A stretch of DNA of 64,000 nucleotides from NCBI RefSeq assembly GCF_014698505.1, contig NZ_JACJTD010000029.1, positions 31,218 to 95,217 on the forward strand. Direction: 5' to 3'. Below the pieces are notes generated by a model, which saw only the letters and a list, made by a program, of their open reading frames with translations, had not been told where the DNA came from and searched no databases. A program made the position numbers and the translations under genes. Position 1 is the stretch's first letter. Every line of letters starts with the position of its first letter. The stretch comes from Nostoc foliaceum FACHB-393. Its GTDB lineage: Bacteria > Cyanobacteriota > Cyanobacteriia > Cyanobacteriales > Nostocaceae. This document shows, piece by piece, positions 52,887 to 61,600 of the stretch.

Positions 52887-53090
52887 ATGGAACCCAACCC
52901 TAATCAGGTTATATATTATGTTTCCCAATATAGGTTTCTACTTGATATGCATAACGATAAAGTTTCCGTGAAACCTAATTTAAAAATCCAAAAAAAGTTT
53001 GTATTGATTATTACACTGACAGTAGTATTCGTTTTTCTTAATTTGATATATAGTAATTCCCAGCCTACTAAGGTACAGTCACAGCATTAG
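52887..53090 (+). CDS. Small membrane-anchored hypothetical protein
   Basis: 67 residues from the ATG at 52887 (MEPNPNQVIYYVSQYRFLLD), preceded by a GGA; the frame extends to 52785 but would overlap the GGDEF-EAL gene. A basic segment (NLKIQKKF) precedes one helix VLIITLTVVFVFLNLIY. No family recognised. Divergent from the GGDEF-EAL gene. Confidence 0.4.
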   Translation: MEPNPNQVIYYVSQYRFLLDMHNDKVSVKPNLKIQKKFVLIITLTVVFVFLNLIYSNSQPTKVQSQH

Positions 53091-53138
53091 GTAAGGCAAT
53101 TTAAGATAGAGGTAATTGATAAAAATAAAAATTTTAAT

Positions 53139-53312
53139 ATGTATGAATATCCAATATTTATAGCAACTATTAAAAGATTTATGCAGGGTGAATTACTAAA
53201 TGAATGCTCACGCATCTGCTATCAAAAATACGAAAAATTTATTCTGAGTGGAACTAACTCTCTAGAGCTTTTAGTCGATATTGCTTTAGAGATTTGGCTA
53301 AAAAGGCTTTAA
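53139..53312 (+). CDS. Possible small protein of 57 residues
   Basis: ATG at 53139 opens MYEYPIFIATIKRFMQGELL, with a Cys-containing middle (NECSRICYQKYEKFILSG) and a helical end (LELLVDIALEIWLKRL). The composition is coding-like and the frame is cleanly closed. I do not recognise it. No clear Shine-Dalgarno. Placed between the small membrane protein and the histidine phosphatase. Confidence 0.35.
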   Translation: MYEYPIFIATIKRFMQGELLNECSRICYQKYEKFILSGTNSLELLVDIALEIWLKRL

Positions 53313-53466
53313 GCAAAACTACGCTGATGCCAGTGATAACTTTTCCAAATCATTGATATTATTACAATTTATTACAAATTTTGTCATATATTAATATTTG
53401 CAGCCCTCCTTGCAGATATCTATATTTGTTTAGCGGCGAATTCTATTCACCGGAATAATTAAACCC

Positions 53467-54114
53467 ATGAGTCAAATAGTCTGGATCGCAAGACACGCTA
53501 ACCGCCTAGATTTCGTAAACCCCGATTGGTTTCTCACTGCCGAACGACGCTACGATCCACCCTTGTCTGATGATGGTATGGTGCAGGCACAACAGTTAGC
53601 TAAACGATTGAAAAAAGAAAATATTGCCCATATTTTCGCCTCCCCTTTCCTGCGAACCGTACAGACAGCAAACGCAGTTGCAGAAGTGCTCAACTTGCCG
53701 ATCAAATTGGAGACAGGCTTGAGTGAATGGCTAAATCCAGTTTGGATGACAGAAGAACCCGAAAGACTCTCAACTCCAGCATTAGCACAATTATTCCCCA
53801 AAATTGACACCAGCTATACTTCGCGCATCGCGGCCAAATATCCTGAAACTCACGAAAAAGTGCGAGAACGTTCTGGGCAAACTGCTAGATGTTTAGCTGC
53901 TGAGTTCTTTCCAGAGGATATCCTGCTAGTAGCACATGGTGCATCTGTGTTGGGGGGAGCAATGGGGCTAGTAGGGGAAATTGCCAAAACAGAAGTCAAA
54001 GCTTCTTTATGTTCTTTAGTAAAAGTCGTGCGCGAAGATCCAGAATGGTTGTTAGAACTAAAGGGAGATACTTCCCATTTAACCCAGATAGAAGAAGTGA
54101 TTCGATTTGCCTAA
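53467..54114 (+). CDS. Histidine phosphatase superfamily protein
   Basis: 215 residues. The phospho-histidine motif reads IARHANR, with Ala in place of the usual Gly of RHG. Other catalytic pieces: LSDDGMVQAQQLAKRL, IFASPFLRTVQTA (second Arg) and LLVAHGAS (second His). The rest matches the phosphoglycerate mutase-like fold of the small cyanobacterial and eukaryotic UBASH3-like group. Substrate unknown. About 85 bases precede glk on the same strand, so co-transcription is possible. Confidence 0.88.
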   Translation: MSQIVWIARHANRLDFVNPDWFLTAERRYDPPLSDDGMVQAQQLAKRLKKENIAHIFASPFLRTVQTANAVAEVLNLPIKLETGLSEWLNPVWMTEEPERLSTPALAQLFPKIDTSYTSRIAAKYPETHEKVRERSGQTARCLAAEFFPEDILLVAHGASVLGGAMGLVGEIAKTEVKASLCSLVKVVREDPEWLLELKGDTSHLTQIEEVIRFA

Positions 54115-54198
54115 ATCTCTGATCAGGATTTTCAATCATGAATTTCGCTACGTTGGGTATATCCTACAAATAAAGTAATTAATTCACGAATAATTTGT

Positions 54199-55224
54199 AT
54201 GACTTTATTACTAGCAGGAGACATCGGCGGTACGAAAACTATTCTGCGATTGGTTGAAACATCAGATTCACCAGGAATACATACTATTTATCAGGAAAGT
54301 TACCACAGTGCCGATTTTCCTGATTTAGTACCGATAGTGCAGCAGTTTTTGGTCAAAGCTAATACACCAACACCACAAAAAGCTTGTTTTGCGATCGCAG
54401 GGCCCGTTGTCAAAAATACTGCCAAGCTAACCAATTTAGTCTGGTTCCTGGATACTGAACGTCTACAACAAGAATTGGGTATCCCACAAATTTCTTTGAT
54501 TAACGACTTCGCTGCGATTGGCTATGGCATTTTAGGTTTACAAAAACAAGACTTGCTGATGTTGCAAGTTGGCAAATCTCAACCCGAAGCCCCCATTGGA
54601 ATTATTGGTGCTGGTACTGGCTTAGGACAAGGATTTTTAATTAAACAGGGAAACTACTATCAAGTCTTTCCCTCAGAAGGTGGACACGCTGATTTTGCCC
54701 CTCGGAACGAGATAGAGTTTCAACTGTTGAGATACCTGCTAGGTAAACATGATATCCAGCGCGTTTCTGTGGAACGCGTGGTTTCTGGCATGGGAATTGT
54801 GGCAATTTATCAATTTTTGCGCGATCGCAAATTTGCCACCGAATCACCAGATATTGCCCAAATCGTCAGAACTTGGGAACAAGAAGCCGGACAGGAAGAG
54901 AAAAGTGTTGATCCCGGTGCTGCCATTGGTACAGCCGCACTACAAAAACGCGATCGCCTCTGTGAACAAACTTTGCAATTATTCATAGACGCTTATGGTG
55001 CAGAAGCCGGGAATCTTGCCCTGAAACTCCTACCTTATGGTGGCTTATACATCGCTGGTGGGATTGCGCCCAAAATCCTACCCTTAATCCAAAACAGTGA
55101 TTTCTTATTGAATTTCACCCAAAAAGGCAGGATGCGCTCCCTACTCGAAGAAATACCCGTGTATATTATCCTCAACCCGCAAGTAGGGCTAATAGGTGCT
55201 GCTTTATGTGCTGCTAGGTTATAA
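54199..55224 (+). CDS. glk: Glucokinase (Glk family)
   Basis: 341 residues. Actin-like ATPase: LLAGDIGGTKTILRLVE for ATP phosphate 1, ACFAIAGPVVKNTAKLTNLV for glucose binding, INDFAAIGYGI with the catalytic Asp, GIIGAGTGLGQGFLI and the C-terminal YGGLYIAGGIAPKIL. This is the bacterial Glk type (not ROK: the zinc motif is absent). It phosphorylates glucose for glycogen and sugar metabolism. Confidence 0.94.
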   Translation: MTLLLAGDIGGTKTILRLVETSDSPGIHTIYQESYHSADFPDLVPIVQQFLVKANTPTPQKACFAIAGPVVKNTAKLTNLVWFLDTERLQQELGIPQISLINDFAAIGYGILGLQKQDLLMLQVGKSQPEAPIGIIGAGTGLGQGFLIKQGNYYQVFPSEGGHADFAPRNEIEFQLLRYLLGKHDIQRVSVERVVSGMGIVAIYQFLRDRKFATESPDIAQIVRTWEQEAGQEEKSVDPGAAIGTAALQKRDRLCEQTLQLFIDAYGAEAGNLALKLLPYGGLYIAGGIAPKILPLIQNSDFLLNFTQKGRMRSLLEEIPVYIILNPQVGLIGAALCAARL

Positions 55225-55269
55225 CAGCTAGCATCATCAGTGAGATTAGCATCTCAAAAGGTAAAACTT

Positions 55270-55887
55270 ATGACAATTAAAAGTCTGTTGCCATTAATTG
55301 CCGCCACCTTTGTCTGTGGTGGATCTGTTCTCGTGGAAGCGCGTCAACCCAAACCTCTTCAACCCAAACCTCCGGCGGCTGTTGTCAAACCAACCGTTTC
55401 CCAACCCGTGCAGCCACAATGGAAGTTATACACTCCTCCAGATGGGCGATTCACTATTTTGATGCCGGGAAGCCCCAACAGAAATACCCAATCCCAAAAA
55501 ACTTACATGGGAGAAATTAACTTAGAAATATTTGTCGCTCAACCACCAAAACAGCAAGTAGCTTATGTAGTTACTTACAATGATTTTCCTTATAGTTACG
55601 GTGAAATGGCTGACCCCCAAGCTGTACTTAATAATGCACGAGATATGGCTTTAAAGACCACGAAAAGTAATTTAATTAGTCAACGAAATATTCGTAGTTC
55701 CAATAATCATCCTGGCAAAGAAATTGAGTACATCAATTCTGGAGGGAAAATCACTAAGAGTAGAATGTATGTTGCTGAAGGAAGATTGTATCAAGTAATG
55801 GCAATAACTACAAAGAAACAGCAGAAGACATTAGCTAAAACCATTACTGGGTATTTAAATTCTTTCCATGTAGTTTTGAAAAAGTGA
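55270..55887 (+). CDS. Secreted hypothetical protein
   Basis: 205 residues from the ATG at 55270, with AAGG about 9 bases upstream. Signal peptide SLLPLIAATFVCGGSVLVEA, then a proline/lysine-rich linker (PKPLQPKPPAAVVKPTV). The core has PPDGRFTILMPGSPNRNTQS, TYNDFPYSYGEMADPQAVLN and KTITGYLNSFHVV. Similar signal-PDGRFTxxxPG proteins are common in cyanobacteria without a known role. Follows glk by 45 bases on the same strand. Confidence 0.7.
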   Translation: MTIKSLLPLIAATFVCGGSVLVEARQPKPLQPKPPAAVVKPTVSQPVQPQWKLYTPPDGRFTILMPGSPNRNTQSQKTYMGEINLEIFVAQPPKQQVAYVVTYNDFPYSYGEMADPQAVLNNARDMALKTTKSNLISQRNIRSSNNHPGKEIEYINSGGKITKSRMYVAEGRLYQVMAITTKKQQKTLAKTITGYLNSFHVVLKK

Positions 55888-55981
55888 AATAACTAAAACC
55901 TCTAACATATTAGCCTTGCGATCAATTGCGTAGCTCATAAGTAGGTATTCGTCTATAAAGTTTAAACTGATGGGTAAACAA

Positions 55982-56038
55982 GTTTGTAGTAAGGACTTTA
56001 GTCCTTATTTTCTAAGCACTAGAATGCTTACTACAAAC
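55982..56038. repeat. MITE-like repeat with GTTTGTAGTAA inverted ends, copy 2
   Basis: GTTTGTAGTAAG at 55982-55993 is inverted as CTTACTACAAAC at 56027-56038; an inner AAGGACTTTAGTCCTT palindrome lies next to the left end. Copy 1 is at 37817-37880. Confidence 0.75.
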
Positions 56039-56314
56039 CCTGAAAACTAGCTTAACAAAGTAGTGTATAATCTATCACTGGTTATACAATGTAGGTAAAC
56101 CAGATAAAAAAATTGAATTGTGGCTAACAAGATTTTTCCATTAACTCCAAAATTTTAACTCCTAAATTCTGCTGTATTTTAATTATTTAATTTTTTTAGC
56201 TCATATTATACAACTTATACGCTTCTCAAGCGCTTACTCAAACATGATTTCTAACACTACGATGTCATGCTAACAACTATTCATTACTAAATTAAATAAA
56301 ATCAAGTGAAAGAA

Positions 56315-56703
56315 ATGGCTCATACTACTGATACTGCCGTTACCTCTGGTTCTTTTAGTACCCTAGTTGATGCAATCAAGGCTACCAATCTGATAGATAC
56401 TCTCAAAGGTGTTGACTCGTTTATCTCCTCTGCATCCACAGATCAAGCTTTTGCAAAGCTTCCAACAGGTACTGTAGAGACATTGCTTAACAATATTAAT
56501 AAACTCCAGCAACTCCTGACATATCACATCCTTTCCGGCAAGGTGATGCCCATAAAGCCGATTGAAGGCTCAAGTTTTAAAATTAACCCTTTCAATAGTT
56601 TCAATCCAAATTATGAATCACAGCCTCACAACCCGATGCTGTTGATGATAACGGTGTCATCCACATCATTGTTGATTCCTCAGTCAACAAACGTGTAGTC
56701 TAA
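56315..56703 (+). pseudogene. Fasciclin (FAS1) domain protein, frameshifted
   Basis: From the ATG at 56315 the first 90 residues follow the FAS1 fold: FSTLVDAIKATNLIDTLKGV, STDQAFAKLPTGTVETLLNN, LTYHILSGKVMPIK. Past about 56580 the frame loses similarity and ends at 56698. In the -1 frame the expected FAS1 end appears: ITASQPDAVDDNGVIHIIVD, stopping at 56703. So one or more small indels near 56590-56625 separate the halves. The usual FTVFAPTDEAF is also altered to FISSASTDQAF. Probably a decayed cell-surface adhesion gene. A sequencing error cannot be excluded. Confidence 0.75.
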
Positions 56704-56787
56704 AAACTATTTATAGTCACTACCTCACGACTGTCTAGATATGTTTTCAGGAACTCAAGCAAGTTAAATGTTATACCTCTCTCTAAA

Positions 56788-56810
56788 CCTCTCTCCTAAG
56801 AGGAGAGAGG
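56788..56810. terminator. Hairpin after the fasciclin gene
   Basis: CCTCTCTCCT and AGGAGAGAGG pair perfectly around AAG, followed by TTCGTTTTAT. It closely resembles the hairpin after trxA, so it is also a dispersed repeat. Confidence 0.55.
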
Positions 56811-57157
56811 TTCGTTTTATATTTTTTGAGGTTGTTTCACTTAGTAAATACTTTAGACGGCGACATCATTTATCTTCAAAGTTGCCTAATCAATAAAAAT
56901 AACATCAGCTAAATTAATTTGGCAATTTATGCTTTAAAAATGAAACATTGTTTGAATTCAACATTGGCAAATCTTATAATGTATAAGATAAATGTATAAC
57001 GTTTGAGTTTGTTGCAAAAATTTAAAACCTTGAGAGTAACTCTGGGATTTTGTCTAACTTTAAGCAGGTAAAATGCTAATATCATATAAAAGCCTATAGT
57101 ATTGCAGATATTAATAAAAGTTAAAGTTAATGATTTTAGGAGCAGGGTTTTTGTCCT

Positions 57158-59491
57158 ATGGTCAAGCGATCGCTCCAAGCATCACTCACTGGGATTCAAG
57201 AGGCTAAAAGAGCATTTGCTCTCAAGGGATGGACACAAGACAATCTGGCAGTAGAAGTCAACCTCAAGACGAGACAACCAATTTGGCGGTTTTTCAGTGG
57301 TCATCCGGTTGAGCGTCATACCTTTATTGAAATTTGTTTGGTGCTGGAACTGAATTGGCGGGAGATTGCTAATAATCCTCCGGCAGAATTCTTAGAACTA
57401 GAAGAATACATCAAGCCCTCTGTCTTGGATATTGATACATTAGTGCAACAAGTGCGATGTCTACGACGGGCTACGCCTACGCAACGCTTCGACAAAATTC
57501 AAGACCAGTGTGGTATTTTGCAGTTATTGGATATCAGCCGTCCCGTTGCGATCGATGACATATATATAGATGTGAATATTTTGGAGGAAATTGTTAGTCA
57601 ACAGTGGTTAGAAATTACTGACATCCAAAACTTTAATCGAGAAGAATTTGACCACTTTGGTTTAGGTGAAGTATCCCTGAAACAAATACCCGGTATGCGG
57701 GCAGTGGAAACTCACCCCAAACTTAGGGTGCTAGGAAAACCAGGAGTGGGTAAAACCACTTTTTTACAGCATCTCGCCATTCAGTGTAACCAAGGTGCAT
57801 TTGCAGCCAATCAGGTTCCTATTTTCATTACACTGAGAAATTTTGCGGAAGAATCTAAAGTTAGCAACGAATTCAGCCTATTAAATGACATCCGCCAAGA
57901 GTTTCTTATATCTGGAATTTCAGATCCGTCAATAATCGAAACCTTGCTTAGTGCAGGTAGAGTGTTACTGTTGCTTGATGGCATGGATGAAGTTCTTAAT
58001 CAACAAAGCAATGCTGTCTTAAGCGAAATTCGCAGATTTTCAGATAAGTATCACAAAAATCAGTTGGTGGCGACCTGTCGAACAGCAGCTCAAAAGCTTA
58101 GATTCCGAGGCTTTACTGATGTTGAAATTGCCCCATTTACCTCACAACAAATCATCGCTTTCGCTCAAAAATGGTTTGTGGCCTTTACCAAGACAAATAT
58201 TCAAGATGGTCAGGCACAATCAGTTCAGTTTATTCAGAAGTTGGACTTAGATGAAAACTGGCAATTTCGCCAACTCGTGGTTACGCCCCTGTTTCTGCAT
58301 CTTGCCTGCTGGGTGTTTCACGGTCAAGACAAATTTCCGACTAAGCGGACTGACTTTTATAAGCAAGGTTTAGACCTTCTATTGGGCAAATGGGATGAAG
58401 CCAGAGGCATTGAACGAGATGATATTTACCGAGGGTTTTTGTTACCACAAAAGCTCAAGTTATTGAGTCAGATTGCAGCGGCGACATTTGAGCAGAGTCA
58501 GTACTTTTTTGAGCAACGCATCGTTGAGCAATACATTGGTGAGTATATTCAGAATCTGACTAACGTGCCAATGGATGCAGAGGAACTGCAGATAGAAAGC
58601 GAAGCGGCGCTAAAAGCAATCGAGGCTCAACATGGGCTACTGGCAGAACGGGCGCGGGGAATTTTTTCCTTCTCCTATCTGGCATTTCAAGAATATTTCA
58701 CGGCAAGGAAAATCGTTGCCAGCCATAACCTACAGGCATTGGAGCAAGCGTTGGGAGGGTTAGTGGGTCACATCACTGACCCGCACTGGCGCGAAATCTT
58801 CTTGTTAACAGCTACCATGCTCAGGAGTGCAGACGGGCTGGTACAGTTGATGAAGCAACAGATTGATGCACTGGTTGCCCAAGACCCTTATTTACAAGAG
58901 TTTTTGACCTGGGCCAGCAAAAAATCTCGCACTATTCCAAGCCAATCAAAAGATGCGACAATTCGAGCATTTTACCTGGCCTTGAGTCGGACTCCTAACA
59001 TAGCTTCTCACTTTGCCTTAGCCAGCAGCCTCGACCAAGGCATGTTTCTGGATGCGGCATTAAATAACCTGCTGCTAGAGTGTGCAATTGAAGGGAGCCA
59101 AGACTTTGCCCACATCCACGCCTGCGGAGATGCTCTCTCGAACATTCTGGGTATTGTTCTGGATGTTGGACTTTATAAATCTCTGCAACAACTCTCTGAG
59201 CAATTTCCAAATTCTCGTCAAAGTCAAGAACGGTTTGGGCTATGGTGGCAAACGAACTATTCAGCCTGGGCTGAACAGTTAAACATGACGGTGATTAATT
59301 ACCGCAACATTAACCACCAGTGGCAGTTTAGCCTTGAGCAACAGCAAGTGCTGCAACGCTACTATGATGCTAATCAGTTACTACTCGATTGCCTGCATAG
59401 CAATTGTGAAGTGACAGCTGCTATTAGGCAGGAAATTGAAGCCACTTTATTGTTGCCTCAGAAAGAGCTTGAGGACAGGGAATGGCAATAA
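57158..59491 (+). CDS. NACHT-domain NTPase with N-terminal HTH-like region
   Basis: 777 residues. The first 75 residues look like an XRE-type helix-turn-helix: SLTGIQEAKRAFALKGWTQ, LAVEVNLKTRQPIWRFFSGH, FIEICLVLELNWREIA. The STAND ATPase follows: Walker A GKPGVGKT (193-200), Walker B LLLDGMDE (271-278) and VATCRTA. The C-terminal half is a helical domain (FSYLAFQEYFTARKI, EIFLLTATML) like the NCH domains of cyanobacterial NACHT proteins. Bacterial NACHT proteins include anti-phage sensors; no effector domain or partner is seen here. Residues about 101-110 (CLRRATPTQR) come from the 29-bp repeat. Confidence 0.88.
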   Translation: MVKRSLQASLTGIQEAKRAFALKGWTQDNLAVEVNLKTRQPIWRFFSGHPVERHTFIEICLVLELNWREIANNPPAEFLELEEYIKPSVLDIDTLVQQVRCLRRATPTQRFDKIQDQCGILQLLDISRPVAIDDIYIDVNILEEIVSQQWLEITDIQNFNREEFDHFGLGEVSLKQIPGMRAVETHPKLRVLGKPGVGKTTFLQHLAIQCNQGAFAANQVPIFITLRNFAEESKVSNEFSLLNDIRQEFLISGISDPSIIETLLSAGRVLLLLDGMDEVLNQQSNAVLSEIRRFSDKYHKNQLVATCRTAAQKLRFRGFTDVEIAPFTSQQIIAFAQKWFVAFTKTNIQDGQAQSVQFIQKLDLDENWQFRQLVVTPLFLHLACWVFHGQDKFPTKRTDFYKQGLDLLLGKWDEARGIERDDIYRGFLLPQKLKLLSQIAAATFEQSQYFFEQRIVEQYIGEYIQNLTNVPMDAEELQIESEAALKAIEAQHGLLAERARGIFSFSYLAFQEYFTARKIVASHNLQALEQALGGLVGHITDPHWREIFLLTATMLRSADGLVQLMKQQIDALVAQDPYLQEFLTWASKKSRTIPSQSKDATIRAFYLALSRTPNIASHFALASSLDQGMFLDAALNNLLLECAIEGSQDFAHIHACGDALSNILGIVLDVGLYKSLQQLSEQFPNSRQSQERFGLWWQTNYSAWAEQLNMTVINYRNINHQWQFSLEQQQVLQRYYDANQLLLDCLHSNCEVTAAIRQEIEATLLLPQKELEDREWQ
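57454..57482. repeat. 29-bp dispersed repeat inside the NACHT gene
   Basis: GCGATGTCTACGACGG ... CTACGCCTACGC, identical in all 29 positions to the reverse complement of 41243-41271. It is translated as RCLRRATPT in a frame different from that used in the NIL gene. Confidence 0.9.
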
Positions 59492-59866
59492 TTCTTTTGG
59501 ATAATTACGCAAATAGGTTGGCTACCAAATTAGTTTTTATTACGTTTTGTATCGTAGTTAATCAACTAATTTAGTAAATCAAACAACACTTTGCCATATT
59601 ACTGAAAGAAAGTTTTTCATTTGATTTCTAGCAAAAATCCATCTTTCGGTACTTTTCTTTGTAACTACTCTTCTATTGAGCCAGAAGCTGCCCATAGCTT
59701 ACTTAGAGTGGTACGGAAACGTTTCCAATAGATGTAACTTTTGAGCGAACAAACTAGAGACGCGTTAGCGATAGCGTCTCGTAGAGAAGCCCAGTGCAAT
59801 TTCGCATCTCTACTTACGGATTTTTCAGATCACTTTGCACTTAAAGTCCTAATGGCAGGTCTTGTT
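59492..59866. other. Intergenic region with a dispersed repeat
   Basis: About 375 bases between the NACHT and receiver genes. At 59757-59790 lies GAGACGCGTTAGCGATAGCG and CGTCTCGTAGAGAAG, of the dispersed-repeat family also in sbpA. The repeat opens a frame from 59741 into the receiver gene, but this is not likely to be its real start. Confidence 0.6.
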
Positions 59867-60322
59867 ATGAATTTAATCAATGGCTTTTGCTTGACAGTTG
59901 GGATACTCAAAGGTGTACAAGTGCTCATTGTAGACAACGATCTCGACAGTAGAGATTTGTATGCATTTTTACTCAAAGACTTGAGCGCACATGTAATTAC
60001 TGCTGGTTCCGTAAAAGAAGCTTTAGAAATTTTGAGTTGGTTCACGCCCAATATTCTTGTCTGTGAAATTAGGTTTTTGGGTGAAAGTATTTATACATTG
60101 CTAAATACATTGAGTGCTATGGAAGCAGACAATGGAAATCATATCCCAATTATTGTGACTTCAACATCTACCACAGGTACTCATGACCAAATTCCAGATG
60201 TAGAGTTTGAGGAATATTTACTCAAACCATTCGACCTTGACAAATTTGTTTCCATGATTAGGAATCAAGTACAGGAAGATGTAGCAGAAAATTCTTGCCC
60301 CAATCTAGTAGTTTTACACTAG
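59867..60322 (+). CDS. Receiver-like (CheY-type) protein lacking the phospho-acceptor Asp
   Basis: 151 residues from the ATG at 59867; ATG 59852 is possible. Layout of a response-regulator receiver: VLIVDNDLDSRDLYAFLL (acid pocket D-N-D), NILVCEIRFLG at strand 3, IIVTSTS at strand 4 and YLLKPFDLDKF with the conserved Lys. At the phospho-acceptor position is Glu (CEIRF) rather than Asp, so it may be locked in an activated-like or inert state. No output domain. A partner is not evident nearby. Confidence 0.8.
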   Translation: MNLINGFCLTVGILKGVQVLIVDNDLDSRDLYAFLLKDLSAHVITAGSVKEALEILSWFTPNILVCEIRFLGESIYTLLNTLSAMEADNGNHIPIIVTSTSTTGTHDQIPDVEFEEYLLKPFDLDKFVSMIRNQVQEDVAENSCPNLVVLH

Positions 60323-60353
60323 TACACTGTGGCGGAAGCGTATTGCCCGATTA

Positions 60354-61571
60354 CTAAGCACTTCTCAAAGCCACAATTGGATCGAGTTTAGCAGCGCGAC
60401 GTGCGGGAACAACACCAAAGAATAAACCAATACCACCAGATACACCAACTGCCATAGTAATCGCTACAGGAGAAAGACTTGCTTCTAAGGGAGTCAAAGC
60501 TCCCACTAATAGAATGCCACTGATACCAACCGCAGTGCCAACTAAACCGCCAGCTGCTGAAACTATTACTGCCTCAATGATGAACTGTAGCAAAATATCT
60601 TGCTCAGTTGCGCCGATCGCTTTTCTCAATCCGATTTCTTGGGTGCGTTCGGTGACGGAGACAAGCATAATATTCATGATGCCTATGCCGCCGACAAACA
60701 ACGATATCCCGGCGATCGCTGCTAGCATGATTGTCAATGCACCTGTAATTTGACCAACAGTTTGCAAAGCATCCTTTTGAGAGCGGATGGTGAAGTCATC
60801 TTCACCATTAATTTTGTGCCGTAGACGCAACAAATTAGCAATTTGAAACTCTGCTGCATCCACACTCTCTGAATCACGAGCGGCAGCAACAAGATAATCT
60901 AAAGCGATACCATAGGGAGAATTCTTTCCCACAAGTCGGTTTGCTGAAGTCGTGATTGGTATTAAAGCAGCATCATCATAATCTGCTCCCACGCTGGAAC
61001 CTTTAGCTATTAAAGTCCCAATCACTTGAAAGCTGGTATTTCCAACTCGCAATTGCTGACCTATAGCGTTACTATTACCAAATAGTTTTTCTGCTAAGTC
61101 TCCACCTAAAACAACGACTTGGTTACTTCGCTTGATGTCTACCTCAGAGAAAAACCTGCCTTTAGCAGTTTCAAAATCCCGCACCGACAGGAAGCTGGGA
61201 GTTGTGCCAATGATATTAACATCAGTGTTTCTATTGCGGTATGTAACTACCTGTCTTCTATTTAACTCTGGCGCAACTCCTACTACTGTTGGTACCTGAG
61301 ATGCGATCGCTTCAGCATCTTGTAACACCAAAGTTTTTGGTACTTCAAAGGAGATACGCTGAGTTTCTTGATTACCTGGCAGTATAAACAGCACATTTGG
61401 CCCTAATGACTCCAGCTGTTTATTCACGAACTTTTGCCCACCTTCGCCAATGCCAATCATGGCAATCACTGAGGCGTTGCCAATAACTATACCCAGCATC
61501 GTAAGGGCGCTACGCAGTTTATTTGACAGCAGGGTTTTCCCCGCCATTTGAATGCTTTCTAAAAAATTCAT
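60354..61571 (-). CDS. MacB-type ABC transporter permease (FtsX-like domain)
   Basis: 405 residues. One N-terminal helix (LRSALTMLGIVIGNASVIAM), a large periplasmic MacB core domain (about 45-270: GGQKFVNKQLESLGPNVLFI) and three C-terminal helices (IMLAAIAGISLFVGGIGIMN; VTERTQEIGLRKAIGATEQD between). This is the permease only; the ATPase is not fused and is not seen in the window. Starts 19 bases after the adaptor gene stop; likely forms a tripartite exporter with it and an outer-membrane factor. Confidence 0.92.
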   Translation of the reverse strand: MNFLESIQMAGKTLLSNKLRSALTMLGIVIGNASVIAMIGIGEGGQKFVNKQLESLGPNVLFILPGNQETQRISFEVPKTLVLQDAEAIASQVPTVVGVAPELNRRQVVTYRNRNTDVNIIGTTPSFLSVRDFETAKGRFFSEVDIKRSNQVVVLGGDLAEKLFGNSNAIGQQLRVGNTSFQVIGTLIAKGSSVGADYDDAALIPITTSANRLVGKNSPYGIALDYLVAAARDSESVDAAEFQIANLLRLRHKINGEDDFTIRSQKDALQTVGQITGALTIMLAAIAGISLFVGGIGIMNIMLVSVTERTQEIGLRKAIGATEQDILLQFIIEAVIVSAAGGLVGTAVGISGILLVGALTPLEASLSPVAITMAVGVSGGIGLFFGVVPARRAAKLDPIVALRSA

Positions 61572-61581
61572 ATCTTATAAT

Positions 61582-61600
61582 AATTACGAATTACGAATTA
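61582..61600. repeat. AATTACG heptamer repeat at the end of the adaptor gene
   Basis: About 2.7 units of AATTACG; the TAA stop of the adaptor gene (61591-61593) lies within it. Confidence 0.6.

Noticed and set aside
59741..59866. Upstream extension of the receiver gene
   Set aside because: It begins with TTG and consists largely of a dispersed repeat; the receiver fold starts after 59867.
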